Of a DNA stretch of 64,000 nucleotides, positions 36,675-45,933 are shown in pieces. The stretch is from UBA5336 sp964492485 (GTDB taxonomy: Bacteria > Pseudomonadota > Alphaproteobacteria > Caulobacterales > Hyphomonadaceae). The notes below the pieces were generated by a model. The model was given only the letters and a program-made list of their open reading frames with translations, did no database searches and was not told where the DNA came from. Each line of letters begins with the position of its first letter. The first letter of the stretch is position 1. Location of the stretch: contig CAZBKM010000001.1 in assembly GCA_964492485.1 (NCBI GenBank), positions 62,001-126,000 of the forward strand. Direction: 5' to 3'. A program made the position numbers and the translations under genes.

Positions 36675-38486
36675 CTATCGGGCCGGTCCGATCCCGGCGA
36701 TCTCTTCCGACGGACAGGGCGACTGGCCAGGCCGGGTCGTGGGGGCCGTGCGCTCGATGGCCGCACGGGCGCACTCGGTGTCCAGATCCTGGATTGCTTC
36801 ATACTGATGCAGATAGACCTTGCCGGTAAGGGCGTCCATGAAGTGGGTCCGTTTCAGCCGGTCCATCACCGGTCCCTTCACCTCCGACAGGTGCAGGGTC
36901 ACACCGGCATCGCGCAGGCGGGCGTTGATCGCCTCGAGGCTTTCCAGTCCGCTGGCGTCGATCCGGTTCACCGCCGGGCACATCAGGATCAGGTGTTTGA
37001 GATCCGGCCGGTTGCCGAGAACGCAGTACACGGTGTCTTCCAGGAAGCGCGCATTGGCGAAGTAGAGGCTCTCGTCGATCCGGATGGTGAGGACCTTGTC
37101 GGACGTCACGACCTCGTGACGGTTCACATTGCGGAAATGATGGGTGCCTGGCACCTGTCCCACCAGGGCGAAGTGCGGCTTGCTCGTATTGTAGAGGTGC
37201 AGGAACAGCGACAGGGCCACGCCGACCGTCACACCCAGCTCGACGCCGACGAACAGCGTCACCAGAATCGTTGCGGCCATCGCCGCGAAGTCGGACTTGG
37301 AGTAGCTCCAGACCTGGCGGATCGCCGGAAGATCGACCAGCGAGAGCACGGCCACGACAATGGTCGCCGCAAGGACCGCCTGCGGCAGATGGAACAGGAA
37401 CGGGGTCAGGAACAGCGTCGCCAGGGCGATCCCGACCGCAGTAAAGGCACCGGCGGCGGGGGTTTCGGCCCCGGCGTCGAAATTGACCGCCGAGCGCGCC
37501 AGTCCGCCGGTGACGGGATAGCCGCTGGACACCCCGGCCGACAGGCTGGCCGCGCCCAGACCGATCAGTTCCTGGTTGGGGTCCACCCGCTGGCGGCGCT
37601 TGGCGGCAAGAGTCTGCGCGACCGATACCGATTCCACAAAGCCGATCAGGGCGATCAGGGCGGCTGAGCCGGCAAGCTGCATCCAGATGTCGCGATCGAA
37701 TTCCGGCAGACCCAGCGCGGGCAGGTCGCGCGGAACGTCGCCGAGGATCCTCACCCCCTGCTCATGAAGGCCGAGGCCGGCGACGGCGAGGATGCTGGCG
37801 ACCACGGCGAAGACCGGGCCGGCGCGGGCGATAATGGCTGCGGCTGTCTCGCCCAGGCCGGCGGCGCGCAGGAGAGGCTTCAGCGATTGGCGTACCCAGA
37901 AAAGGAAGACCAGCGCGCTGACACCGATCACGAAGGTCGGCCAGTTGATCTCGCCCAGCGTTCCGGAAAGGGACGCGCCAAGTGCGATCAGGTTATGGCC
38001 GTGCGCCTCCACGCCGAGAATGTGCTTGAGCTGGGATGCCGCGATCAGGATTCCCGACGCCGTGATGAAGCCTGAAATCACGGGATGGCTGAGGAAGTTG
38101 GCCAGAAAGCCCATTCGCAGGAGCCCCATGGCCAGCAGGATGGCCCCCGCAAGGACAGCCAGGATCATGGCCGCTTCCACATAGGCGGCACTGCCGGCGG
38201 CAGCGACCTTGCCAGCCGCCGCCGCGGTCATCAGGGACAGGATCGCGACCGGACCGACCGCCAACGTGCGACTGGTGCCGAACAGGGCATAGACCAGCAG
38301 GGGCAGGATCGAGGCATACAGGCCGACCTGGGGGGGCAGGCCTGCCAGGAGGGCATAGGCCAGCGACTGGGGGATCAGCATGATCGTGACGATGGTGGCC
38401 GCGACCAGGTCGCTGACCAGGGTTTCGGCACGGTAGTCCCGGCCCCAGTCGAGGATCGGCAGATAGCGGGAGAGCTTTAGCGACAT
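36675..38486 (-). CDS. SulP-family anion transporter with STAS domain
   Basis: A 603-residue SLC26/SulP carrier. The membrane domain (~1-430) opens YLPILDWGRDYRAETLVSDLVAA and has IPQSLAYALLAGLPPQVGLYASILPLLVYALFGTSRTLAVGPVAI and FLSHPVISGFITASG, the family signatures. A C-terminal STAS domain (~455-560) follows (ILMCPAVNRIDASGLESLEAINARL). It lies last in the persulfide-oxidation operon, so export of sulfite or sulfate formed there is the likeliest role. Alternatively it could be a bicarbonate or sulfate importer; sequence alone cannot decide. Confidence 0.9.
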   Translation of the reverse strand: MSLKLSRYLPILDWGRDYRAETLVSDLVAATIVTIMLIPQSLAYALLAGLPPQVGLYASILPLLVYALFGTSRTLAVGPVAILSLMTAAAAGKVAAAGSAAYVEAAMILAVLAGAILLAMGLLRMGFLANFLSHPVISGFITASGILIAASQLKHILGVEAHGHNLIALGASLSGTLGEINWPTFVIGVSALVFLFWVRQSLKPLLRAAGLGETAAAIIARAGPVFAVVASILAVAGLGLHEQGVRILGDVPRDLPALGLPEFDRDIWMQLAGSAALIALIGFVESVSVAQTLAAKRRQRVDPNQELIGLGAASLSAGVSSGYPVTGGLARSAVNFDAGAETPAAGAFTAVGIALATLFLTPFLFHLPQAVLAATIVVAVLSLVDLPAIRQVWSYSKSDFAAMAATILVTLFVGVELGVTVGVALSLFLHLYNTSKPHFALVGQVPGTHHFRNVNRHEVVTSDKVLTIRIDESLYFANARFLEDTVYCVLGNRPDLKHLILMCPAVNRIDASGLESLEAINARLRDAGVTLHLSEVKGPVMDRLKRTHFMDALTGKVYLHQYEAIQDLDTECARAAIERTAPTTRPGQSPCPSEEIAGIGPAR

Positions 38487-38554
38487 GGCGATGTCTCGGG
38501 CGGGGACGGGGGATCCGGGCGACCGGCCGGTGGGATCGGCCGGCGCCGGGCGCG

Positions 38555-40306
38555 TCAGGCGGCTTTCTGGGGCTGATCCTTGAAGTCGGTGGCGTCCTGG
38601 GCCTCATGGCCGGCAGGGCGATGGGCGAGGATCTTCGGCTTGGCGAGCGTCTCGATCCCCTTGAGCATGAGGTCGAAATAGATGCTGGGCAGCATCTTCT
38701 CCTTCACGAACCAGGCGAGCCGGGTGGGCTTCGTGCCGTCGAGCAGCCAGCGGGGCAGGGTCGGCTCGAGCGTGCCGCCATAGGCGAACTCCGCCAGCAC
38801 GATCTTGCCGCGCTCGACCGTCAGCGGGCACGAGCCGTAACCGCTGTAGACCGCATTGGGCGCCTGGCCGTCGAGGGACCGCAGCACGTTGTGGGCCACA
38901 ACCGGCGCCTGCTTGCGGACCGCGGCTGCCGTTTTCGCATTGGGCGCGGCCGTCGCATCGCCGACGCCGAAGACATTGCCGTAACGGGCGTGTTGCAGCG
39001 TCTCGCCGTCGACGTCGACCCAGCCTGCGGCATTGGCCAGAGGGCTGTTGGCGATGAAGTCGAGCCCTTTCTGGGGCGGGCAGACATGGATCATGTCAAA
39101 GGGGCGGGCCTCACGCGTCACGTTGCCGGCCTCGTCGGCGACATCGAACCAGGCCGTCTTGCGGTCCCCGTCCACGGCACGAAGCGTTTCATTGAAGTGG
39201 AGTTCGATCCCGTAACGCTCAACATAGCGCATCAGCGCGGGAACATACGGCTTGACCCCGAAGAGGACGCCGCCGGCATTATGGAAGCCGACCTGGATGT
39301 CGGACAGGACGCCGCGGCGTGACCAGTGATCGCAGGCCAGGTACATGGCCTTCTGGGGTGCGCCGGCACATTTGATTGGCATCGGCGGCTGGGTGAAGAG
39401 CGCGCGTCCGCCCTTCATGGCTCGCACCAGTTCCCATGTGTAGGGTGCCATGTCGAAGCGATAGTTGGAGGTGACGCCGTTACGCCCGAGCGTCTCCTCC
39501 AGCCCCTCGACCCCGGCCCAGTCGAGCTTCAGACCCGGGGCTGCCACGAGGATCCGGTAGCCGATCCGTTCCCCGTCCTCCAGGATCACCTGGTTGCGTT
39601 CGGGATCGAAGCCGGCGCAGGCGGATCGGATCCAGTTGACCCCGCGCGGCATCACCCGCGCCATGTCGCGGCGGGTCTGGGCACGCTCGAATACGCCACC
39701 GCCCACCAGCGTCCAGCCGGGCTGATAGTAGTGGTCGGACTGCGGCTCGATAATCGCGATGTCGAGGCCGCGGCGGCGCTTCAGAAGGCTCGCTGCGACG
39801 GAGATGCCGCCAGCGCCGCCGCCGACGATTAGCACGTCATGGGTTACCCGTGGCGCGGGACCCTGCGCGGCGCGCGCCCCAGGCGCCTCGGGACTTGCGT
39901 CCAGCCGGGCGCGAAGGCCCGAAAGGTCATAACCGGCACCCGCCGTGGTCTTGAGGATTGCCTCGACCGACAGGTGGCCCGCCTGCGACAGCGCCCAGAG
40001 GGTTGCCGAGCGCGTTCCCGTTCGACAATAGGCCAGCGTCGGCGCCGGCAGCTCGCGGCAGGCCTGCGCGAAGGCCGCGACGTCGTCATCGGTCACCTGT
40101 CCCGACACGACGGGAAGATAGCGCACCTCCAGCCCGTGCCGGATGGCGGCCTCGACGATGGCGCCATGGGCGGGCTGATCGTCGCTCTCGCCATCGGGCC
40201 GATTGATGATGATCGACCGGAAGCCCTGTGCGGCGGCCAGCCCGACGTCCTGAGGCCGGATCTGCGGCGATACCGCCAGATCCGGCGCAATGGTCCTGAG
40301 TTCCAT
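38555..40306 (-). CDS. Fusion of DUF442 phosphatase/rhodanese-like domain with type II sulfide:quinone oxidoreductase
   Basis: Residues ~1-110 are a DUF442/TIGR01244-type domain with the C-x5-R loop in LAYCRTGTRSATLW. Residues ~150-560 are an FAD enzyme starting DVLIVGGGAGGISVAASLLKRR. The FTQPPMPIKCAGAPQKAMYL stretch closely resembles the mitochondrial/type II SQR signature around its catalytic Cys. SQR oxidises sulfide to a persulfide and passes electrons to quinone at the inner membrane; the N-terminal domain may handle the persulfide. A good GGGGAGG site precedes the ATG at 40306. It follows the persulfide dioxygenase, the enzyme that would consume its product. Confidence 0.88.
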   Translation of the reverse strand: MELRTIAPDLAVSPQIRPQDVGLAAAQGFRSIIINRPDGESDDQPAHGAIVEAAIRHGLEVRYLPVVSGQVTDDDVAAFAQACRELPAPTLAYCRTGTRSATLWALSQAGHLSVEAILKTTAGAGYDLSGLRARLDASPEAPGARAAQGPAPRVTHDVLIVGGGAGGISVAASLLKRRRGLDIAIIEPQSDHYYQPGWTLVGGGVFERAQTRRDMARVMPRGVNWIRSACAGFDPERNQVILEDGERIGYRILVAAPGLKLDWAGVEGLEETLGRNGVTSNYRFDMAPYTWELVRAMKGGRALFTQPPMPIKCAGAPQKAMYLACDHWSRRGVLSDIQVGFHNAGGVLFGVKPYVPALMRYVERYGIELHFNETLRAVDGDRKTAWFDVADEAGNVTREARPFDMIHVCPPQKGLDFIANSPLANAAGWVDVDGETLQHARYGNVFGVGDATAAPNAKTAAAVRKQAPVVAHNVLRSLDGQAPNAVYSGYGSCPLTVERGKIVLAEFAYGGTLEPTLPRWLLDGTKPTRLAWFVKEKMLPSIYFDLMLKGIETLAKPKILAHRPAGHEAQDATDFKDQPQKAA

Positions 40307-40359
40307 GAGGGATCCTCCCCGTTCTTGTTATCCGTGTCCCACCCGGTGGCGTTCGCCCT

Positions 40360-40399
40360 GGCGCATCTTCCCGCCGGTCAGACGACGTGAAGATGCGCC
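40360..40399. repeat. REP-like palindrome, family 2, second copy
   Basis: GGCGCATCTTC (40360-40370) and GAAGATGCGCC (40389-40399) are perfect complements around an 18-base loop. It shares arms and the CGCC and GACG interior with the palindrome at 25245-25286. It sits in the 152-base gap between the persulfide dioxygenase and SQR genes, so it might attenuate or stabilise segments of the operon mRNA. Confidence 0.7.
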
Positions 40400-40458
40400 G
40401 GACGCTTGTTCTGGATCATTTTCGCAACGAGACCCTGGTCTCACCTCGCTTGAAGACG

Positions 40459-41325
40459 TTAGAGGGCGTTGATCGGGATCTTCATGTAGCGCTGGCCATT
40501 GTCTTCTGGCTCGGGCAGGTTTCCGGCGCGCATGTTGATCTGGACCGAAGGCAGGATCAGTTTCGGCATGTCCAGCGTGGCATCCCGGGCGGTGCGCATC
40601 GCGATGAACGCATCGCGCGACGTGCCGGACTTCACGTGGATGTTCGAGCGCTTCTGCTCGCCGACGGTGGTTTCCCATTGATAGGTGTCCCGGCCGGGGG
40701 CCTTGTAGTCGTGGCACAGGAACATGCGCGTCTCGTCGGGCAGCGCGAAGAGCTTCTGGATCGAATCGAACAGCGTGCCTGCGTCACCCCCGGGGAAGTC
40801 GCAGCGCGCGGTGCCGAAGTCGGGCATGAAGATCGTGTCGCCCACGAAGACCGCATCGCCGATCAGGTGGCTCATGCAGGCCGGCGTGTGGCCGGGCGTA
40901 TGGATGGCCCGGGCCGGAATGTTGCCGACGCTATAGGTCTCGCCATCGCTGAACAGGTGATCGAACTGGCTCCCATCCGTATGGAAGGCCTGTCCGGCAT
41001 TGAAGATCTTGCCGAAGACGCGCTGCACCGTGGAGATGTGCTCGCCGATGGCCGTCCGCCCGCCCAGTTGCGCCTTGATGTAGGGCGCGGCCGTCAGGTG
41101 ATCGGCATGAACATGCGTGTCGATGATCCACTCGCAGGTCAGACCCCGTTCGCGGACATGGGCAATCAGCCGGTCAGCCGAGTCCGTATGGGTCCGGCCC
41201 GAGGCGGCGTCGTAATCGAGAAGAGAGTCGATCACGGCGCAGCGCCCGGTCTCGGGATCGGTGACCACGTAGCTGATCGTGTAGGTCGCTTCATCGAAGA
41301 AGCCTTTGACGTCCGGTTTCTGCAT
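40459..41325 (-). CDS. Metallo-beta-lactamase-fold persulfide dioxygenase (Blh/ETHE1-like)
   Basis: A 288-residue protein with the metal motif DTHVHADHLTAA, further ligands in AIHTPGHTPACMSHLIGD and FVGDTIF, and MFLCHDYKAPGRD. These are typical of the glutathione-persulfide dioxygenases (Blh/ETHE1), which convert GSSH to glutathione and sulfite using one iron. A GGAGG precedes the ATG. It begins 11 bases after the ArsR gene and fits in the bigR-type operon. Exact substrate is inferred from operon context and motifs. Confidence 0.9.
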   Translation of the reverse strand: MQKPDVKGFFDEATYTISYVVTDPETGRCAVIDSLLDYDAASGRTHTDSADRLIAHVRERGLTCEWIIDTHVHADHLTAAPYIKAQLGGRTAIGEHISTVQRVFGKIFNAGQAFHTDGSQFDHLFSDGETYSVGNIPARAIHTPGHTPACMSHLIGDAVFVGDTIFMPDFGTARCDFPGGDAGTLFDSIQKLFALPDETRMFLCHDYKAPGRDTYQWETTVGEQKRSNIHVKSGTSRDAFIAMRTARDATLDMPKLILPSVQINMRAGNLPEPEDNGQRYMKIPINAL

Positions 41326-41336
41326 GTCGGCCTCCT

Positions 41337-41759
41337 TCAGGTCGGGTTTGGGGTGGAAACGATGGGGCGGGCGAACACGCCGTAGCCGCCCGCGCGATTC
41401 GGGCGTGGCGCCAGGGGCTGGGTGGCCGCGACCGGCAGGAGGGGGCGGGTTTCGCCCTGCATCACGGCACAGATCGCATCGACCATCGCGGCAATGCGCG
41501 GCGCGTCGCTCAGCCGGTAATAGACGGTCTTGGACTGGCGTCGGGTGGTCACCAGGCCCTCCTCGCGCAGCTTGGCGAGCTCGCGCGATAGCCGCGGCTG
41601 GCGGATGTCCAGCCTGGCCTCGAGGTCACCGACCGAGTGCTCCGCATGGCGTAGCTGGCAGCAGAGCTTCAGCCTGGCGGGATGGGCGAGCGCCTTCAGG
41701 AGGGCTGTTGCCTCCTCCGCAAGAGACTCGTCGAACGGGTGCACGACGGGATCAGCCAT
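41337..41759 (-). CDS. bigR: ArsR-family persulfide-responsive repressor (BigR/SqrR-like)
   Basis: The 140-residue protein starts at ATG 41759, overlapping the peroxiredoxin stop by 8 bases. The winged helix-turn-helix spans residues ~12-95 (LLKALAHPARLKLCCQLRHAEHSVGDLEARLDIRQPRLSRELAKLREEGLV, read in pieces). It has Cys in LKLCC at the start of the domain and in DAICAVM at its last helix, the positions of the redox pair in BigR/SqrR that forms a tetrasulfide link with persulfide. A Pro-rich C-terminal tail of ~40 residues is extra. It should repress the operon until persulfide accumulates. The AT-rich palindromes at 42435-42470 are its probable operator. Confidence 0.83.
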   Translation of the reverse strand: MADPVVHPFDESLAEEATALLKALAHPARLKLCCQLRHAEHSVGDLEARLDIRQPRLSRELAKLREEGLVTTRRQSKTVYYRLSDAPRIAAMVDAICAVMQGETRPLLPVAATQPLAPRPNRAGGYGVFARPIVSTPNPT

Positions 41760-42414
41760 CGGCCGCCTCCCTATGGGTGAAGTACCAGATGCCGCCATTC
41801 TCCAGGCCCCGGCGGTCCGCCTCGGCCTGGTCCAGTGGCGGGGGCAGCACCGGATCGTTTCCGGGTGTCCAGCCTTCCGGCGTGGCGACTTCATCGGTAT
41901 CCGACGTCTGCAGCGCAGCGAGGACGCGCAGGATCTCGGCCACCGAGCGTCCCACATTCATCGGATAGTGGATGATCGCGCGGACATATCCGTCCGGGTC
42001 GATGAAGAAGACCGACCGCACCGCGGCGGTCGTCGCGGACTCTTCGTGGATCATGCCATAGGCCTGGGCCACGGACATGGAGATGTCCTCGATGATCGGA
42101 AACGTGATCCGCGTGCCGAAGCGAGTCTCGATGTCCTTCACCCAGGCGATGTGCGCATAGAGGCTGTCCACCGACAGGCCCAGCAGGCTGCAATCGAGGG
42201 CCTCGAACCGCGCGATCGCGTTCTGGAAGGCGACGAACTCCGAGGTGCAGACGGGCGTGAAGTCCGCCGGATGGGAAAAGAAGACCAGCCAGCGTCCACG
42301 ATAGTCCGACAGCCGGACCAGACCCTGGGTCGTACGGGCCTCGAAGTCGGGGGCCGGCGCATCGATGCGAGCGGTCGGCAAGGCGGCTGTAACGGGGGGC
42401 GTGTTATCGGGCAT
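41752..42414 (-). CDS. 1-Cys peroxiredoxin (Prx6 type)
   Basis: The ATG at 42414 gives 220 residues; longer in-frame starts would run through the operator. The peroxidatic Cys lies in FFSHPADFTPVCTSEF, the Prx6/AhpC signature, with later SVDSLYAHIAWVKDIE, IIEDISMSVAQAYGM and RSVFFIDPDGYVRAIIHYP. The long C-terminal region (GWTPGNDPVLPPP) is typical of Prx6. It should reduce peroxides or persulfides. It is the first gene of the ArsR-regulated operon, an uncommon companion in this kind of sulfide-oxidation cluster. Confidence 0.9.
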   Translation of the reverse strand: MPDNTPPVTAALPTARIDAPAPDFEARTTQGLVRLSDYRGRWLVFFSHPADFTPVCTSEFVAFQNAIARFEALDCSLLGLSVDSLYAHIAWVKDIETRFGTRITFPIIEDISMSVAQAYGMIHEESATTAAVRSVFFIDPDGYVRAIIHYPMNVGRSVAEILRVLAALQTSDTDEVATPEGWTPGNDPVLPPPLDQAEADRRGLENGGIWYFTHREAADG

Positions 42415-42434
42415 GACGCTGGAATCTCGATACG

Positions 42435-42470
42435 GTTTACAGTTACAAATAATGTATACTGTAAACAGTA
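42435..42470 (-). promoter_or_regulatory. AT-rich palindromes, probable operator of the ArsR repressor
   Basis: GTTTACAGT (42435-42443) and ACTGTAAAC (42458-42466) are perfect inverted repeats. Overlapping their right half is a second palindrome, TACTGT-AA-ACAGTA (42457-42470). This is the only strongly AT-rich stretch nearby and lies 21-56 bases upstream of the peroxiredoxin start, as expected of a BigR-type operator overlapping the promoter. Confidence 0.7.
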
Positions 42471-42838
42471 TTTCAAGGCAAGCGTCTGCCGGGAGTTCCC
42501 GAGCTTGCCCCGTTTCCTGTCGCAAACACGACAAACCACCGGTTTTCACCGGCGGCGGAAAGGGTCGCGTAAACTGTTTCGGATAGCCGTTAGGATGTGC
42601 GCTCGACCGGGCGCGCGGACCAGAACGGTCTCTCCCACCGGTCAATGGTCCTGGTTCGGACACGCCCCTGGGGCCCGTCGCAAGAATGCGGCGGGCCCTT
42701 CGGGAGTGACTCTCGTGACCGGATCAGGACGGGCGGCCTGAAGCGCCGGTCTTTCGTTTCACTCCAGACCGTCGCTTCACATCATTGGTCTTGCGCAAGC
42801 GTCCGTTTGCAACTGAGTCCGCTTGCTCCGAACGTGCT
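42471..42838. other. Intergenic region between peroxiredoxin promoter and pntB
   Basis: No coding frame is convincing. The notable element is a hairpin at 42671-42698 (GGGCCCG-T-CGC, loop AAGAAT, GCG-G-CGGGCCC), about 140 bases downstream of the pntB stop. It may end the pnt transcript, but no T-run follows on the minus strand. I see no riboswitch or RNA gene I can name. Confidence 0.45.
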
Positions 42839-44248
42839 TCAAAGCGCCTTGACGATGTCCTCGACCATCTTCTTGGCGTCGGCCAGAAGCATCATCGTGT
42901 TGTCATTGAAGAACAGGGTATTGTCGATGCCGGCATAACCCGATCCGAGCGAGCGTTTCACGAACAGAACGGTCTTGGCGTTCTCGACGTCGAGGATCGG
43001 CATTCCGAAAATCGGCGACGCCGGATCGTTCTTCGCGGCCGGATTGGTCACGTCATTGGCGCCGATGACGAAGGCGACGTCTGCGGTCGAGAAGTCGGAA
43101 TTGATGTCCTCCAGCTCGAACACCTCGTCATAGGGGACCTGGGCTTCTGCCAGAAGGACATTCATGTGGCCCGGCATCCGGCCCGCCACCGGATGGATGG
43201 CATACTTCACCTCCACGCCCTCGGCCTTCAGCGTATCGGCCATTTCCTTGAGCGCATGCTGGGCCTGGGCGACCGCCATGCCGTAACCGGGCACGATGAT
43301 GACCTTGCCGGCATTCTTCATGATGAAGGCGGCGTCGTCGGCCGATCCCCGCTTCACGGGGCGCTGTTCGGCCCCCTCGTCCATGGCTGCGGTCTCGCCG
43401 CCGAAGCCGCCAAGGATCACCGAGATGAAGCTGCGATTCATGCCCTTGCACATGATGTAGGACAGGATCGCCCCCGACGACCCGACGAGCGCGCCGGTGA
43501 TGATCAGGGCGAAATTGCCGAGTGTGAAGCCCAGCGCCGCGGCGGCCCAGCCGGAGTAGGAGTTCAGCATCGACACGACGACCGGCATGTCCGCACCGCC
43601 GATCGGAATGATCAGGGTGATGCCGAGGATGAGGGCGAGCACCGTGAGCCCCCAGAACGCCCAGTCGGCGCGGCCGTCGCTTGCCACCAGGATCCCGATC
43701 AGGGCGACGATGCCGACGCCGATCGCGATGTTCAGCAGGTGGCGGGCGGGCAGCAGGATCGGCTTTCCGCTCATATTGCCGTTCAGCTTGGCGAAGGCGA
43801 TCACGGAGCCGGTAAAGGTGAGTGCGCCGATGGCCGAGCCCAGCGACAGTTCGATCAGCGAGGCAAGGGCGATGTTACCCACGGTCCCAATGTCGAAACT
43901 GGCAGGCGCATAAAGCGCGGCGGCGGCCACCAGCACGGCGGCAAGACCGACGAGCGAGTGGAACGCTGCAACGAGCTGCGGCATGGCCGTCATGGCAATG
44001 CGCCGGGCAATGAGCGTCCCGACCAGGCCGCCGATTGCCACGCCGCCGAGAAGGATCGCCCAGGTCAGCGGATCGAGCGCGTCCCAGACCACGGCGATCG
44101 TCGTCGCGACCGCGATCGCCATGCCGATCATGCCATTGCGGTTGCCGGCCCGCGACGTTTCCGGACTGGACAGGCCGCGCAGCGCCAGGATGAAGAGGAC
44201 GCCCGCGACCAGGTAGAGGAGCGCGGCGAAGCTGGGATCGAGGATCAT
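42839..44248 (-). CDS. pntB: NAD(P) transhydrogenase subunit beta
   Basis: A 469-residue protein starting at ATG 44248, one base after the pntAB stop. About eight membrane helices (MILDPSFAALLYLVAGVLFILALRGLSSPETSRAGN, read in pieces, onward) precede the NADP(H)-binding domain III (IIVPGYGMAVAQAQHAL, VKYAIHPVAGRMPGHMNVLLAEA, FVIGANDVTNPAAK, VENAKTVLFVKRSLGSGYAG). With the two alpha parts it couples proton entry to hydride transfer from NADH to NADP+. NADPH so made would serve reductive biosynthesis, including the Pfa synthase next door, but that link is inferred. Confidence 0.96.
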   Translation of the reverse strand: MILDPSFAALLYLVAGVLFILALRGLSSPETSRAGNRNGMIGMAIAVATTIAVVWDALDPLTWAILLGGVAIGGLVGTLIARRIAMTAMPQLVAAFHSLVGLAAVLVAAAALYAPASFDIGTVGNIALASLIELSLGSAIGALTFTGSVIAFAKLNGNMSGKPILLPARHLLNIAIGVGIVALIGILVASDGRADWAFWGLTVLALILGITLIIPIGGADMPVVVSMLNSYSGWAAAALGFTLGNFALIITGALVGSSGAILSYIMCKGMNRSFISVILGGFGGETAAMDEGAEQRPVKRGSADDAAFIMKNAGKVIIVPGYGMAVAQAQHALKEMADTLKAEGVEVKYAIHPVAGRMPGHMNVLLAEAQVPYDEVFELEDINSDFSTADVAFVIGANDVTNPAAKNDPASPIFGMPILDVENAKTVLFVKRSLGSGYAGIDNTLFFNDNTMMLLADAKKMVEDIVKAL

Positions 44249-44249
44249 T

Positions 44250-44621
44250 CTAGCGCTCCTTCTTCTTGTACATGGCCAGCATGCGCTGCGTGACGAGGAA
44301 GCCGCCGAAGATGTTGACCGCAGCAAGCCCGGCCGCCACGCCGCCCAGCAGTTTGGCGATCCAGCCACCATTCACCTCGGTCGCCGCCGTTGCGGCGATG
44401 ATCGCACCAACGATGATCACGGAGGAAATGGCGTTGGTGACCGCCATGAGGGGCGTGTGAAGTGCCGGTGTCACCGACCAGACCACATAATACCCCACGA
44501 AGACGGCCAGAACGAACAGCGCGAAGAGGAACACGGTCGGATCGATGGCCGACACGTTTGCGGCATGGGCGGGCAGGGCCAGACCCGCCGCCGCCAGGCT
44601 GGCAAGGAAGACTTTGGTCAT
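44250..44621 (-). CDS. pntAB: NAD(P) transhydrogenase subunit alpha part 2 (membrane)
   Basis: The 123-residue protein supplies the alpha-subunit membrane segment as a separate chain: helices in VFLFALFVLAVFVGYYVVW, AISSVIIVGAIIAAT and LLGGVAAGLAAVNIFGGFLV, with TPALHTPLMAVTNAIS. An N-terminal ~20-residue hydrophobic stretch (FLASLAAAGLALPAHA) may be a cleavable signal. It overlaps pntAA by four bases and abuts pntB. Confidence 0.95.
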   Translation of the reverse strand: MTKVFLASLAAAGLALPAHAANVSAIDPTVFLFALFVLAVFVGYYVVWSVTPALHTPLMAVTNAISSVIIVGAIIAATAATEVNGGWIAKLLGGVAAGLAAVNIFGGFLVTQRMLAMYKKKER

Positions 44622-45745
44622 TGGGAAATCCTCTCGTTCACGGTCTCGCCGTCCTTGGTCAGGAGCATGGAGGTGACGATCTCATCCTCGGTCTCGAGGG
44701 TGAGCGACCCGTCCTCGGCCGTGATCAGCGGAAGGAAGGCAATCAGGTTCTTGGCGTAGAGCGAGGAGCTGTCGGCGGCCAGGCGGGCCGGCAGGTTGGT
44801 GAACCCTGCGACCTTGACGCCGTTCGCGTCGACCACCTCGTCAGGCTTTGAGAGCGGACAGTTGCCGCCCTGCGCAACCGCCATGTCGACTATGACGGAG
44901 CCCGGCTTCATCGATTTCACCATGTCCTCGCTGACAAGAACAGGGGCCGGACGCCCGGGGATCAGCGCGGTCGTCACGACGATATCCTGCTTGGCGATGT
45001 GTCCGGCGACCAGTTCGCTCTGCTTGGCCTGGTATTCGGCCGACATTTCCTTTGCATAGCCACCGGCCGCTTCCGCCGCCTGGAATTCCTCGTCCTCCAC
45101 GGCGATGAACTTCGCGCCGAGGGAGGCCACCTGTTCCTTCGCGGCCGGGCGCACGTCGGTTGCCGTGACCACCGCGCCCATCCGGCGCGCCGTGGCGATG
45201 GCCTGGAGGCCGGCCACGCCGGCACCCATCACGAACACCTTCGCAGGCGCCACGGTGCCTGCGGCCGTCATCATCATCGGCATGGCGCGACCATAGAGAT
45301 TGGCGCCCTCGATCACGGCACGGTAGCCTGCGAGGTTCGACTGGGAGGACAGGGCGTCCATGGCCTGGGCCCGCGTAATGCGCGGCGTGAATTCCATGGC
45401 CAGCAGGGCGATCCTGCGCGCGTTTGCCGACTTTGCCAGCGTGCCGGCATTGAACGGATCCATCAGGCCGACCACGGCCGATCCTTCCGGCAGGAAGGCC
45501 AGTTCCGCGTCGGATGGTGCGCGGACCTTCAGGACAAGGTCTGCCGAGGCGGCGGCGTCCTTCGCCGAACTGGCGATCGTGGCGCCGGCGTCGGAATAGG
45601 CCCCATCATGGAAGCCGGCCGCGTTGCCCGCGCCGGTTTCCACGGTCACGGCGTGTTCCAGGCCGACCAGTTTCTTCACTGTTTCCGGGGTGGCCGCCAC
45701 ACGCGACTCGCCCGCAGCGGTTTCCTTGAGAATGGATATCTTCAT
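44618..45745 (-). CDS. pntAA: NAD(P) transhydrogenase subunit alpha part 1 (NAD-binding)
   Basis: A 375-residue soluble domain I, beginning MKISILKETAAGESRVAATPE. It contains the dinucleotide site VFVMGAGVAGLQAIATARRMGA and the mobile-loop region KEMSAEYQAKQ, and PGSVIVDMAVAQGGNCPLS. Closely related to alanine dehydrogenase. The three-gene split (pntAA-pntAB-pntB) is the alphaproteobacterial form. Its promoter must lie in the 188 bases shared with the divergent phosphopantetheinyl transferase. Confidence 0.95.
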   Translation of the reverse strand: MKISILKETAAGESRVAATPETVKKLVGLEHAVTVETGAGNAAGFHDGAYSDAGATIASSAKDAAASADLVLKVRAPSDAELAFLPEGSAVVGLMDPFNAGTLAKSANARRIALLAMEFTPRITRAQAMDALSSQSNLAGYRAVIEGANLYGRAMPMMMTAAGTVAPAKVFVMGAGVAGLQAIATARRMGAVVTATDVRPAAKEQVASLGAKFIAVEDEEFQAAEAAGGYAKEMSAEYQAKQSELVAGHIAKQDIVVTTALIPGRPAPVLVSEDMVKSMKPGSVIVDMAVAQGGNCPLSKPDEVVDANGVKVAGFTNLPARLAADSSSLYAKNLIAFLPLITAEDGSLTLETEDEIVTSMLLTKDGETVNERISQ

Positions 45746-45933
45746 GGCGCCCCTGTCTGCGGAAAATTTCGCCGGACCTCAACGCGAAATCCGACTTTTG
45801 TCGAATATTCTTCGAAGCGACCTATACAAGGCGACCCGTTCCGGCAAGCCGGCGTCTTGTGCGCCTGCGCGAAAATCCGCGCCTTGCTCTTCACGGTTTC
45901 GCAAGCGGTTCGGGGACACGGTGCGCACTCCCG

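Noticed and set aside
40325..40341. TTGTTATCC sequence before the SQR gene considered as a fifth TetR operator
   Set aside because: Only one half-site is present; the other side (GTGTCCCACC) is not its inverse.
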